NCBI GenBank assembly: GCA_017437785.1
Contig: JAFRXH010000081.1
Span: 1-52,140 of the forward strand
Source: Lachnospiraceae bacterium
GTDB taxonomy: Bacteria; Bacillota; Clostridia; Lachnospirales; Lachnospiraceae
DNA: 52,140 nt
Direction of reading: 5' to 3'
Made by a program: the position numbers and the translations under genes. Positions 24,357-33,471 of the stretch are shown here, one piece after another (position 1 is the first letter of the stretch; the number at the start of each line of letters is the position of its first letter). The notes under the pieces were generated by a model. The model made no database searches. It was given only the letters and a program-made list of their open reading frames with translations, and was not told the DNA's origin.

Positions 24357-25376
24357 ATGAAGAGAACTGTCTGTCATGCAGCTTTGATATTGATACTGGC
24401 AGCTTTGATAAGCGGCTGCGGAAAAAAAGCCCTGCCTGATGAGCGCCAAAAAGCGGCCACTCTGGCCGATCTGGTAAGCGATACACAGAGGGCGACGCCC
24501 ACTCCTTATGCGGATGTATCCGCTCCCGCAGGTGATGAAACTGCTGCCGCCGATCCCACTCCGGCCGAACCCACACCCACTCCCATGACCATCCCCCCAA
24601 GCATCCGGGATGATATGGCTCCCGCCCTTATCAGGGCCAAGCGCGCCGGCAATATCGAACAGATCGATATTAACTTAAGCAGTATCTGGGAAACCGACGC
24701 ATACTGGGCCGGCAGACTGGACGAAGTGTTAAAATACTGGGACGTCGCTAACAGTGACGGCTTTGTAAATCTCTTTCCCTATGTGGAAAACATACGCGAA
24801 GATGTCATCGCAAACGGGATGAAAACCACTGCCTTTGCGGATAAGACCCTCTTCCCCGACGGTCTTCCCGAAGATAACAGCTTATGTTTTGTAGTGGCAG
24901 GTTTTGAGCTTCAGAACAACGGCTCTCCGAAAAAAGAAATGATAGACCGTCTGGTTATGGCCATAGGCTGCGCCCAGCGATATCCCGACTCATACATACT
25001 GCTTACCGGCGGTCCTACCGCAATGGGTAATCCATCCGCGACCGAAGCGGATGTTATGGCAGACTGGCTTTGCGATCACGGCGTGGAGCGCGAGCGGCTC
25101 ATTGTCGAAAACCACTCCATGATAACCTACGAAAACGCTGCCTTCTCTTACGCTATCCTGACCCGCAGCTACCCCCAGATAAAAGAACTGGTGGTAGTCA
25201 GCAGTGATTATCATCTGCCCATGGCCTGCCTTTTATTTGAATCGCAGTGTCTCTTAAATTACCGTACCGACCCGGATCTTCATGTCATCGCCAATATCGG
25301 CTGCCTCACCACCGGCTACACCTTCGGTCTTGACGAGCAGGCCAAACAGCTGATCTTCATGCTTTCCTACCAATAA
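24357..25376 (+). CDS. DUF218 (YdcF/SanA/ElyC-type) lipoprotein
   Basis: 339 aa. The signal peptide ends in LISGC (C21 lipid anchor). A Pro/Thr/Ala linker (about 45-80) is followed by a region of unknown type (85-170). The DUF218 domain (about 178-335) then shows LCFVVAGFELQNNG, ILLTGG (about 217-222), SATEADVMADWL, ENHSMITYENAAFS and VVVSSDYHLPMA, the usual landmarks. DUF218 proteins act in cell-envelope or sugar-phosphate metabolism, with poorly known substrates. It stands alone on the plus strand, divergent from the REC-GGDEF operon. Confidence 0.85.
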   Translation: MKRTVCHAALILILAALISGCGKKALPDERQKAATLADLVSDTQRATPTPYADVSAPAGDETAAADPTPAEPTPTPMTIPPSIRDDMAPALIRAKRAGNIEQIDINLSSIWETDAYWAGRLDEVLKYWDVANSDGFVNLFPYVENIREDVIANGMKTTAFADKTLFPDGLPEDNSLCFVVAGFELQNNGSPKKEMIDRLVMAIGCAQRYPDSYILLTGGPTAMGNPSATEADVMADWLCDHGVERERLIVENHSMITYENAAFSYAILTRSYPQIKELVVVSSDYHLPMACLLFESQCLLNYRTDPDLHVIANIGCLTTGYTFGLDEQAKQLIFMLSYQ

Positions 25377-25410
25377 TCCCTGCCGCACCTCAAGGGGAAG
25401 GCTTTTTAGA

Positions 25411-27360
25411 TCATTCTTTCAGTATACCGCTGCGGTAGGCCTCCAGCAGGTCTTCAAGGTCAGCGATGCTCTCCCTGAGTTCCACACCTATGTCGGTGTC
25501 AGCCACAAAGTGACGTCTGGCATATTGTTCCACCGGGATATTGTCGGAGATTATATCCGTTCCTTTGAGTACCGACGCTTCTTTTGATTCGAACAGTTCG
25601 TGCGCCATCAGCCACATGCCGTGGGAATTGACGATCAGCGTGTATCCGGCTATACCGGTCTTTGAGTGATATGCTTTTGAGAAGCCTCCGTCGATAACTA
25701 AGAGCTTGCCGCCGCATTTGAGAGGCGTATCACCCTTCTTTACCTGCACGGGTACATGCCCGTTTATTATGTGAGCTCCCGCATCGGTAAGACCGAATTC
25801 CGCAAGGATCTTATCGAGTACTTCTTCTTTTTCGTACAGACGGTAATAGCTGTTCTTTTTTTCGGTAGCTGCTGCCTTATCTTCGATAAAATAGGACTCG
25901 AATGTGGCCATCTTATCTTTTCCGAATACCGGTGAACCGGGTCCGGCCCATATGTACCACATGATATCCTGGCCGCGCCTGCGCTCCTCACGGTCCTCGG
26001 ACGCATAGTATCCTTTACGCACATAGGTTTCCAGTTCATCATACAATGCACGTCCGGAGTATTCTTTTCCGAACAGGTCCACGCTCTTAAAGCTGCCGTC
26101 GGAATTGAGCGGCACACAGCCGTGATAGAGAAGGTTTCCGTTATGTACTTTATACAGGCCGCCTTTAGTGAGCAGGAAACGCACATGCTTCTGCAGTTTC
26201 TCGCTGTGAAGGAAAGCCTGTTTTAATTTGCCTATGACCATATATTCCTCGGCAGACAGATCATAAGGATCCTTTGGATCTATGGTCGGGAAGTTATTAT
26301 CCTTAAGCGGATAGGTTTTTGAGCCTATCGTTACGGTGCCGTTCTTGTAATCTATCTTATCGAGAAGAAGACGGTCCTCCATCTTAAAGCAGGGACAGCG
26401 CTTTATGAGCTGCCCTTCCAGCTTAAGCTGCAGTATCGTCACAGCCTTATGCATCTTCATATCCAGAGCCATATCGCGCGTATCATAATCCGCTCCGCCC
26501 CTGATAGCAAAGGCTTCGCAGGGATCATCCGCGTATGTTTCCAGTGCAAATTTGGCCAGCGGTACCAGGTTGATACCGTAACCTTCTTCAAGGATATTGA
26601 GATTGCCGTAGCGCGCCGATATGCGAAGCACCGTGGCTATGCAGGCTGCAGAACCTGCTGCCGCACCTATCCAGCTGATATCATGATTACCCCATTGTAT
26701 ATCAACGGAATGATAATTCATCAGCGTATCCATGATGATATGAGGTCCGGGACCGCGGTCGTAGATATCTCCCACGATATGCAGATGATCCACTACCAGT
26801 CTCTGTATCAGACCTGAAAGCGCAATGATGAAATCCTTTGCGCGGCCTATGCGGATTATGGTATGGATTATCTCGTTATAATAGCGCTCTTTATCTTCTA
26901 TCTCTTCCTTTTCGGTGATGAGCTCTTCTATAACGTATGCAAAGTCCTTCGGCAGGGCCTTGCGTACCTTTGATCTGGTGTATTTGGATGCGGCTCTCTT
27001 GGTCACCTGTACCAGCCGGTGCAGCATTATCCTGTACCAGTCATCAAGATTTTCTTCTTCTTCGATGATAAGCGACAGTCTCTCTTCCGGATAATAGATC
27101 AGCGCAGCCAGATCACGTTTATCCTTTTGTGTGAGCGTGTTGCCGAAGCCTTCGTCTATCTTCCTCCGTATCGCACCCGATCCGTTACGCAGCACATGAT
27201 TGAACTGTTCGTATTCACCATGCACATCGGAAATAAAATGTTCTGTCGCAGCAGGCAGGTTAAGGATAGACTGAAGATTAACTATCTCGGTTGATGCAGC
27301 AGCTATTGTCGGATACTGCCTCGATAACAGTTTTAATGTTTTGATATCTGCGTGATCCAT
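25411..27360 (-). CDS. fbp: Fructose-1,6-bisphosphatase class III
   Basis: 649 aa, normal for the Firmicutes class III enzyme. It removes the 1-phosphate of fructose 1,6-bisphosphate in gluconeogenesis. Metallophosphatase motifs are clear: FISDVHGEYEQF (about 43-54), GDIYDRGPGPH (about 197), WGNHDISWIG (about 218-228) and the late INGHVPV. GGGAGAG precedes the start. It begins one base after the stop of the upstream FAD protein gene, so the two are co-transcribed. A partial 'AAGCCTTCCCCTTGAGG' word after the stop resembles a common clostridial intergenic repeat. Confidence 0.96.
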   Translation of the reverse strand: MDHADIKTLKLLSRQYPTIAAASTEIVNLQSILNLPAATEHFISDVHGEYEQFNHVLRNGSGAIRRKIDEGFGNTLTQKDKRDLAALIYYPEERLSLIIEEEENLDDWYRIMLHRLVQVTKRAASKYTRSKVRKALPKDFAYVIEELITEKEEIEDKERYYNEIIHTIIRIGRAKDFIIALSGLIQRLVVDHLHIVGDIYDRGPGPHIIMDTLMNYHSVDIQWGNHDISWIGAAAGSAACIATVLRISARYGNLNILEEGYGINLVPLAKFALETYADDPCEAFAIRGGADYDTRDMALDMKMHKAVTILQLKLEGQLIKRCPCFKMEDRLLLDKIDYKNGTVTIGSKTYPLKDNNFPTIDPKDPYDLSAEEYMVIGKLKQAFLHSEKLQKHVRFLLTKGGLYKVHNGNLLYHGCVPLNSDGSFKSVDLFGKEYSGRALYDELETYVRKGYYASEDREERRRGQDIMWYIWAGPGSPVFGKDKMATFESYFIEDKAAATEKKNSYYRLYEKEEVLDKILAEFGLTDAGAHIINGHVPVQVKKGDTPLKCGGKLLVIDGGFSKAYHSKTGIAGYTLIVNSHGMWLMAHELFESKEASVLKGTDIISDNIPVEQYARRHFVADTDIGVELRESIADLEDLLEAYRSGILKE

Positions 27361-27361
27361 C

Positions 27362-28993
27362 CTACATCTCTCCCATCGCGTGTTTTGCTGCTATCATGCC
27401 AAAGGTATAGCATCTGCCCAGTGACAGTCCCGTCTGATGGAAAGGATAATCGGCACCGCCGTAGAAAGGTCCGCCCAGATTTCCCGCGCAGTAAAGACCC
27501 GGTATCACTTCGCCGTTTTCATCAAGCGCCTGTGCATTTTCATTAGTCACTATGCCCGATACTTCCGCCGATACACGTATATGCTTACGGGCTCCCCAGA
27601 AAGGCGCTTTCTCTATCTTATGCATATATTTTGCAGGCTTTCCGAAATCCGTATCGCAGCCTTTATCACACAGCTCATTATATCTGTCTACGGAAGCTTT
27701 GAGTTTATCATAAGGTATGCCCAGTTCTTCTGCCAGCTGCTTTAGCGTATCGCATCTGTGCAGGTCTATCAGATTCTTAAACACACCCTTGGGATCCTCT
27801 ACCGCGCCCGGGATAAACTTCTCCATCACTGCAGGCGGCACTTTTCCGCTCACAAATTCATCATCCGGCCAGCTCATATAACTGTCATCATAGATCGTGC
27901 AGTACCATCCCTTCGAACCGCTCTCTTTATGTTCTTCATCCAGCATGCTGCCTTTAAAAGACGGCTGGAACTTAAGGATGTTGCCCATATATACAAAGCC
28001 GGTGTATTCGTTTGTAAAACGCTCACCCTCCATATTTACATACAAAAAAGGCTCTTCCCACATAAGCGCGGAATCGAAATCATGCATCATCTTTGTGTGG
28101 CCAAGATTCTCCATCTTCGCTCCGGCGCTGATCGCCAGTACATGCCCGTCGCCTGTCTTGCCAAACTGCTTTTTATCAAACTCCGCTATATCGGGGCACC
28201 ACCTTGCGACCATAGCCGCATTATTGGTATAATCACCGGTCGCCAGTATAACGGCCTTTTTGGCATTAAACTGAACAAAGCTGCCGTCAGCTCTTTTTCC
28301 GATCACACCGCTCACTCTCTTACCGTCCATAATAAGCTTCACCGCAGGCGTTGAGTAAAAGGTCTCAAGATTGGGACATTTTTCCTTTACATTATCCACT
28401 ACCTTGCGCAGGGCGTTTCCCACGTTAAGCGGCTTGGGTCCCACCCAGGGTGCCCAGAAGTAACAGTGATCGTCACCGTATTCATAGCTGTTTTCCCTGT
28501 CTTTCCAGGTGCCCGTGAAATCCCCGCTGGTACTTATAAAAGCGCAAAGCTTATCTCCGTCGTTCAAAAGCTTCGCGCTCTGGGTATTACTGTCTACCTT
28601 GCTGCCGTCTCCATACTCTGTTTCCTTTGTAAGTCCGGCTCTGTTTAAAAACCACATCATGGCTTCCTCGGAATGATCCGCATAAGCCCTTAACTGCTTA
28701 ACGTCCGCACGCCAATCGCACAGACCGTTGGTATGGTGTATCCATTTCTTTATGCCGGCCTCGGTGGATCTGGACTTGATTATCGCCGATCCGCAGTTAC
28801 CCTGGGATACCACATTTATCTCCTTCTGAAGAAGCGCTGTCTTAGCTCCCAGTTCTGCTGCCCATCCTGCCGCGGGTACGCCGGCTGCTCCGGCACCCAC
28901 TACCACCACATCAAACTCCAGCACCTCCGACGGCTGTATGTCTCCAGTCTCACATACCGAAGCGCTTATCTCTTCTTTACTTAACTGCTGCAT
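27362..28993 (-). CDS. FAD-dependent oxidoreductase of the fumarate reductase flavoprotein type
   Basis: 543 aa. After a 27-residue N-terminal tail, FDVVVVGAGAAGVPAAGWAAELGAK is the dinucleotide-binding motif. Later landmarks are QGNCGSAIIKSR, a capping domain (about 240-400), and the second FAD contact GLYCAGNLGGPFYGGADYP near the end. This is the FAD_binding_2 group (fumarate, urocanate or related enoate reductases and ketosteroid dehydrogenases). There is no signal peptide and no FMN-binding domain, so it is cytosolic and needs a separate electron donor. The substrate cannot be told. Co-transcribed with fbp (1-nt gap); AGGAGGGG precedes the start. Confidence 0.85.
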   Translation of the reverse strand: MQQLSKEEISASVCETGDIQPSEVLEFDVVVVGAGAAGVPAAGWAAELGAKTALLQKEINVVSQGNCGSAIIKSRSTEAGIKKWIHHTNGLCDWRADVKQLRAYADHSEEAMMWFLNRAGLTKETEYGDGSKVDSNTQSAKLLNDGDKLCAFISTSGDFTGTWKDRENSYEYGDDHCYFWAPWVGPKPLNVGNALRKVVDNVKEKCPNLETFYSTPAVKLIMDGKRVSGVIGKRADGSFVQFNAKKAVILATGDYTNNAAMVARWCPDIAEFDKKQFGKTGDGHVLAISAGAKMENLGHTKMMHDFDSALMWEEPFLYVNMEGERFTNEYTGFVYMGNILKFQPSFKGSMLDEEHKESGSKGWYCTIYDDSYMSWPDDEFVSGKVPPAVMEKFIPGAVEDPKGVFKNLIDLHRCDTLKQLAEELGIPYDKLKASVDRYNELCDKGCDTDFGKPAKYMHKIEKAPFWGARKHIRVSAEVSGIVTNENAQALDENGEVIPGLYCAGNLGGPFYGGADYPFHQTGLSLGRCYTFGMIAAKHAMGEM

Positions 28994-29031
28994 TTAAGTC
29001 TCCCCTCCTGTGTTTGTTGTATTATCAGGTC

Positions 29032-30138
29032 TTATTGCATCGACCGGTATTTCATGGTAGAGAAATACTGTTTCTTTTCTATCATCTGTTCTTTAGAATC
29101 CAGACATTCTTTTATCACATTGCTTATGTTTAAGAACTCTTCCACAAGGTCCGGATCAAACTGTGTCCCGCTGTTGGCCGCAATGAAGGTCATGGTCTTT
29201 TCGTGGCTGACCGGTTCTTTATACGGCCGCTCGGATGTCATCGCATCATATACGTCAACGATAGACATGATACGTGCAAGAAGAGGTATCTCCTCTCCCT
29301 TCAGTCCGTTGGGATATCCGCGGCCGTCCCATCTTTCATGATGCGATTTGGCTATCTGCGAAGCAATGGTTGCAAATTCCTTATCAGGTATACGCTCCTT
29401 AAGATAATCAAACAGATCACCGCCTATCACCGCATGGAGCTTCATGTTCTCGTACTCCTCATTCGATAATGATGCGGGCTTCTGAAGTACGCTGTCCTTT
29501 ATCGCGATCTTGCCCACATCATGCAGCGGCGCACTCCTGCATGCCTTCCTTACCACCGACGCCGGCAGGTAATCCTTATATTTCGGCAAGGTCTTTAAAT
29601 GACTTATAAATACGGAAAAATAGAAAGATGTATTCTTAAGATGGACTCCGGTAACTCCGTCCCTGGATTCGACCAGTCCTGCAAAGGAAACTGTCATCAG
29701 ATCATACATCTGCTCCATTTCCTTTATCTTCTCTTTTACACTGTCTTCAAGATGCTTCTGATACTGGGCCAGCTCTATCTGTGTCTCGATACGCTTCTTC
29801 ATGACCATAGGCACAAAAGGTTTGACGATATAATCGACTATACCCAGCTGAAAGCCTTCGACCTCAGCCTCGGGGCTGGTATCGGCTGTAAGGAAGATCA
29901 CCGGGATCTCCTTATACGCAGGGATCGATTTAAGCTTTTTAAGGACTTCCATACCGTTCATCTCGGGCATGACTACATCCAGAAGTATCAGATCGGGTAT
30001 GATCTTTTTCAGGATCCCGAATCCTTCTTCACCGGAAATTGCTTCATACAGCTCATAATTATCCTCCAGCACGGAACGTGCCATTGCATGGTTAAGAGCC
30101 ACATCATCGATCATCAGTATCTTCTTCTTATCCCCCAT
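29032..30138 (-). CDS. Response regulator with HD-GYP domain (c-di-GMP phosphodiesterase)
   Basis: 368 aa. REC domain 1-122 with D11, D12, phosphoacceptor D54 (LILLDVVMPEMNG) and K106. A coiled linker (125-150) joins it to an HD-GYP domain with APLHDVGKIAI (H206, D207), HHERWDGRGYPNGL (266-279, the GYP motif intact) and SIVDVYDAMTSERPYK. All signature residues for c-di-GMP hydrolysis are present. It would oppose the REC-GGDEF protein encoded 5 kb away. GGGAGG lies 5 nt before the start. A histidine kinase is not visible nearby. Confidence 0.93.
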   Translation of the reverse strand: MGDKKKILMIDDVALNHAMARSVLEDNYELYEAISGEEGFGILKKIIPDLILLDVVMPEMNGMEVLKKLKSIPAYKEIPVIFLTADTSPEAEVEGFQLGIVDYIVKPFVPMVMKKRIETQIELAQYQKHLEDSVKEKIKEMEQMYDLMTVSFAGLVESRDGVTGVHLKNTSFYFSVFISHLKTLPKYKDYLPASVVRKACRSAPLHDVGKIAIKDSVLQKPASLSNEEYENMKLHAVIGGDLFDYLKERIPDKEFATIASQIAKSHHERWDGRGYPNGLKGEEIPLLARIMSIVDVYDAMTSERPYKEPVSHEKTMTFIAANSGTQFDPDLVEEFLNISNVIKECLDSKEQMIEKKQYFSTMKYRSMQ

Positions 30139-30207
30139 ACAACCTCCCGCATTATTCAGTACGTGTAACCCCAGAATACATCTTCATGATTATACCACAA
30201 AATGCCG

Positions 30208-30236
30208 TTGACATAAACGGGTATAAATGCTATTGT
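30208..30236 (+). promoter_or_regulatory. Promoter of the tandem MutS-like genes
   Basis: TTGACA (30208-30213), 17 nt, TATTGT (30231-30236). Bases around both boxes (TTGACAT and GCTATTxTC) are shared with the promoter at 33438-33466. The leader is about 80 nt. Confidence 0.65.
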
Positions 30237-30322
30237 CGCCTTATCGTTATCACAATGGTCAGAGGCCGGCTTTCTGCACATATCAGACCAGACACATGTA
30301 TAAGAATTGAGAGGTAGAGAGA

Positions 30323-31825
30323 ATGTTTTCTCTTTTGGATAAAACGGGATCCGGAAAAGACAAAACAGTCGCAGCAACGGAGACTCCCGTATTTTTCGCA
30401 GATCTGAATCTTGATCAGATCTTAGACCGTATCTGTGAGGGCTGGGGCGAAAACGTCCGTAAGCTCTATGAAGTATTTCCCGCCACTAAAGAAGATGAAG
30501 ATTACAGAAGAGAGATATACGCCGATATCAGGAAAGAAGATATACTTTCTTTTCTGATGGAATACTACCGCAGCATACGTGAGAGAAGTACATATACACA
30601 GCGTAAGGAAAACGCTTCCGAACCTCTGCAGAAGCAGGTATGGTATCTGAGGGAAGCGGTCACATACATCTATTCGATGGGAACACTGCATGAAGAATTA
30701 TCTTCCGCACCCATACGCTCGGAGGGAATGAAAGCTTTCGCTGCCTTTATCTCGGAATGTGTTACCGATGATAATTATATTAAGCTTAAAGAAAGCGCAC
30801 TGAAACTGTGGCAGGAACTGTGTTCTTTCCGCGTGGTCTTAACTTATGAAAAAGAGCGTTTTACCATATCTGAAGGAAAGGGTGCGGGAGAGTACGAACA
30901 GTTCTTAACCGAATGTTTCCCCGGGCAGAAAAGAGATTTCTTAAGTCCCTTTACGGATACCGGAGCATATTCAAAGTTAGAGCAGGAGATAGTCAAACTG
31001 TTTAAGAAAAAACATAAGAACTTCTTTAAGGATCTGGACATATTCTGCAAAGAACACCCGGGATATATTCACGACGGTGTAAGCATAGTTGAGAGTGAGA
31101 TAGTATATTATCTTGCTTTTGCGGTGTTTGAAGACAATATGATAAAAAAAGGCTTAAGCATGTGTGCGCCCAAACCTTCCGAAGATAAACTCACGGCTAC
31201 GGCTTTATATGATCTGGCCCTGGCTCTTACAAACATGGGCAGCGGTAAAACAGTGGTACCGAACGAACTCTATCTGGCAGGCGATGAAAATTTCTTCGTA
31301 CTGACCGGACCCAACCAGGGTGGAAAAACCACCTACGGAAGGAGTTTAGGACAGCTTATCTATTTTACAAAGATGGGACTTGATGTTCCGGCAGAAGCCG
31401 CATCGGTACCGTATTACGGCAATCTCTGGACACACTTCTCGGTAGAAGAGAGTGTAGAGACCGGACGCGGCAAGCTGATGGATGAACTGGTACGTTTAAA
31501 ACCCATAATGGAAGATGAGCAGACCGGCGCCTTCATCGTGATAAACGAATTATTTACCACCGCAGCAAATTATGATGCAATAGAAATGGGCAAACGTGTC
31601 CTTAAGTTCCTGAGCGGGAAGAAATGCAAAGGCATATATGTAACACATCTTGGCGAACTGTCAAAATCCTGCGACGGCGTGGTAAGCCTGCGGGCAACCG
31701 TTGATAAAGATAATGTGCAGACCTTTGTGATAGAACGCAGCGAAGCAAAAGAAGCAGGCGGGACTAACCGTCAGGTACTTAAATATAAGCTGACCTACGA
31801 GCAGTTAAAGGAGCGATTCTCATGA
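30323..31825 (+). CDS. MutS-like ATPase, first of a pair
   Basis: 500 aa. The C-terminal third is a MutS-type ABC ATPase: Walker A GPNQGGKT (329-336), a signature-like region (HFSVEESVETGRGKLMDEL), Walker B with FIVINELFTT, and the H-loop YVTHLGELS. Residues 1-310 are helical and would form the lever/clamp part. The mismatch-recognition N-terminal domain (Phe-x-Glu) of true MutS is missing, and there is no Smr nuclease domain as in MutS2. Note TGPNQGGKT rather than the usual TGPNMAGKS. The last 4 nt overlap the next gene. A role in DNA or other nucleoprotein handling is inferred; partners and substrate unknown. Confidence 0.85.
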   Translation: MFSLLDKTGSGKDKTVAATETPVFFADLNLDQILDRICEGWGENVRKLYEVFPATKEDEDYRREIYADIRKEDILSFLMEYYRSIRERSTYTQRKENASEPLQKQVWYLREAVTYIYSMGTLHEELSSAPIRSEGMKAFAAFISECVTDDNYIKLKESALKLWQELCSFRVVLTYEKERFTISEGKGAGEYEQFLTECFPGQKRDFLSPFTDTGAYSKLEQEIVKLFKKKHKNFFKDLDIFCKEHPGYIHDGVSIVESEIVYYLAFAVFEDNMIKKGLSMCAPKPSEDKLTATALYDLALALTNMGSGKTVVPNELYLAGDENFFVLTGPNQGGKTTYGRSLGQLIYFTKMGLDVPAEAASVPYYGNLWTHFSVEESVETGRGKLMDELVRLKPIMEDEQTGAFIVINELFTTAANYDAIEMGKRVLKFLSGKKCKGIYVTHLGELSKSCDGVVSLRATVDKDNVQTFVIERSEAKEAGGTNRQVLKYKLTYEQLKERFS

Positions 31826-33441
31826 ACGTTAATCTTTTATATGCGGATAAAGAATGGTATTCCTCAAACCCGTATTATGACTGGAGCAGCATAAGCAAGG
31901 ATCTGGGACTTAATGCGCTTTTTAAAGCCGCATCACTTGATTCGATATTCAGAAACACCAGGACCGTCTATGCCGAAAAGGAAGATCCTTATCTGGGACA
32001 GACCTTAAGAAAGGTAATGCGCCAGCCCCTTAAAAATGCGGAAGAGATAAAATACCGGCAGGAGATACTTAAAGACTGTTTTAAAAAACAGGCCTTTATC
32101 GACAGTCTTTACCAGATATCCTGCAAAGTCTTAAGCGACTGGGAAAAGCTCGGAAGAAAAAGCAGCACGGCAGGAGAGCGCGATTCAAAAGCAAAGCTCA
32201 TCACCGATCTGAAAGTACTGCGTCTTCTGGTAGACGCTGTCTCGAAAGTGCAGACTCTTTTTATAGAAAATCTCGACGGTATCAATTCACAGGGTCTGTT
32301 GAATCTTTTTGACCGCCTGCAGAACGAACTGACGGAAGAGAAGTTAGAAAACCTCGATACACTGATGAAGAGCATGTCTTTCTATGCAAACATAGCAGGC
32401 GACTCATCCGCACCGGAATACTATGTATCAAGGCTTCCGCGCATCAGGATCGACTGCGGTCTGACCGACGGTCTTAAGATCTGCGACTTAAAACTCGAGA
32501 CCATGGAGACCATAATAAAACCTTTCAGCAAACCAAACGGTATCAAGGCAAAGATACACGGTACGATCACATCATTAGCACCCGGTGTTATCTCGCTCTA
32601 TAAAGACCAGGCCATGCAGGATGACGCCGCACAGCTGGAATTCCAGACGATAAACTATGTATATTCATATTGCAACAGCCTGGTGGACTCCTACGGAACG
32701 TTTTTTGACCAGCTGCATTTCCAGCTGGCATTCTACCTGGGTGCGATAAATATAAGATCACAGCTGCAGCGTTTTAAGATAGAATACTGTTTCCCGCAGG
32801 TATCAGAAAAAAAAGATCTGCTTAGATACGACGATCTCAAAGAAATGGTAATGACCCTGGACAAAGAAGGCAAGACCGTCGGAAACAGCGGTACCTTAGA
32901 TGGCAAACAACTGGTGGTGATAACCGGCGCCAATCAGGGCGGTAAATCAACATTCCTGCGAAGCATAGGGATAGCGCAGATCATGATGCAGTGCGGTCTC
33001 ATCGTTTCCGCAAAAAGTTATCAGAGCGGGATCTATACTTCACTCTTTACACATTTTACAAGACGTGAAGACAGTGCTATGAACAGCGGACGTCTTGATG
33101 AAGAGCTGCGCAGGATGGATCAGATAATCAATAATATGGGAGAGGATCCTCTGATATTATTAAACGAATCCTTTGCGACCACTACGGAAAAAGAAGGTTC
33201 GGAGATCGCTTACGGTATCGTAAGAGCACTGAAAGAAGAGGGTGTACGTATCTTTTCCGTAACTCACCTTCTTTCGTTCGCACAGCGTATATATGAAGAA
33301 TCAAAGACTGATGAGAAAGTCTGCTTTTTATGCGCCGAACATCTTGATGACGGAAAGCGTACATACAAGATGATCGATCATGCTCCGGAGCTTACCAGCT
33401 TTGGCCTTGAACTTTATGATGAAGTATTGGGAAGTGCTTGA
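31822..33441 (+). CDS. MutS-like ATPase, second of a pair
   Basis: 539 aa, a distant paralogue of the preceding protein. Walker A is GANQGGKS (369-376), followed by HFTRREDSAMNSGRLDEEL (signature region), Walker B DPLILLNESFATT and H-loop SVTHLLSF. A helical N-terminal part (1-360) again lacks the mismatch-binding domain. The start ATG overlaps the stop of the first gene (ATGA) with AAAGGAG 9 nt upstream, so the two are made in fixed ratio and may form a heterodimer, as MutS ATPases work as dimers. Its stop codon lies inside the next promoter's -35 box. Confidence 0.85.
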   Translation: MNVNLLYADKEWYSSNPYYDWSSISKDLGLNALFKAASLDSIFRNTRTVYAEKEDPYLGQTLRKVMRQPLKNAEEIKYRQEILKDCFKKQAFIDSLYQISCKVLSDWEKLGRKSSTAGERDSKAKLITDLKVLRLLVDAVSKVQTLFIENLDGINSQGLLNLFDRLQNELTEEKLENLDTLMKSMSFYANIAGDSSAPEYYVSRLPRIRIDCGLTDGLKICDLKLETMETIIKPFSKPNGIKAKIHGTITSLAPGVISLYKDQAMQDDAAQLEFQTINYVYSYCNSLVDSYGTFFDQLHFQLAFYLGAINIRSQLQRFKIEYCFPQVSEKKDLLRYDDLKEMVMTLDKEGKTVGNSGTLDGKQLVVITGANQGGKSTFLRSIGIAQIMMQCGLIVSAKSYQSGIYTSLFTHFTRREDSAMNSGRLDEELRRMDQIINNMGEDPLILLNESFATTTEKEGSEIAYGIVRALKEEGVRIFSVTHLLSFAQRIYEESKTDEKVCFLCAEHLDDGKRTYKMIDHAPELTSFGLELYDEVLGSA

Positions 33442-33466
33442 CATTTATATACATAGGTGCTATTAT
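33438..33466 (+). promoter_or_regulatory. Near-consensus promoter of the leader RNA / ClpP / VirD4-like operon
   Basis: TTGACA (33438-33443), 17 nt, TATTAT (33461-33466). The -35 overlaps the stop codon of the second MutS-like gene. Transcription would start near 33473. Confidence 0.75.
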
Positions 33467-33471
33467 CATCA

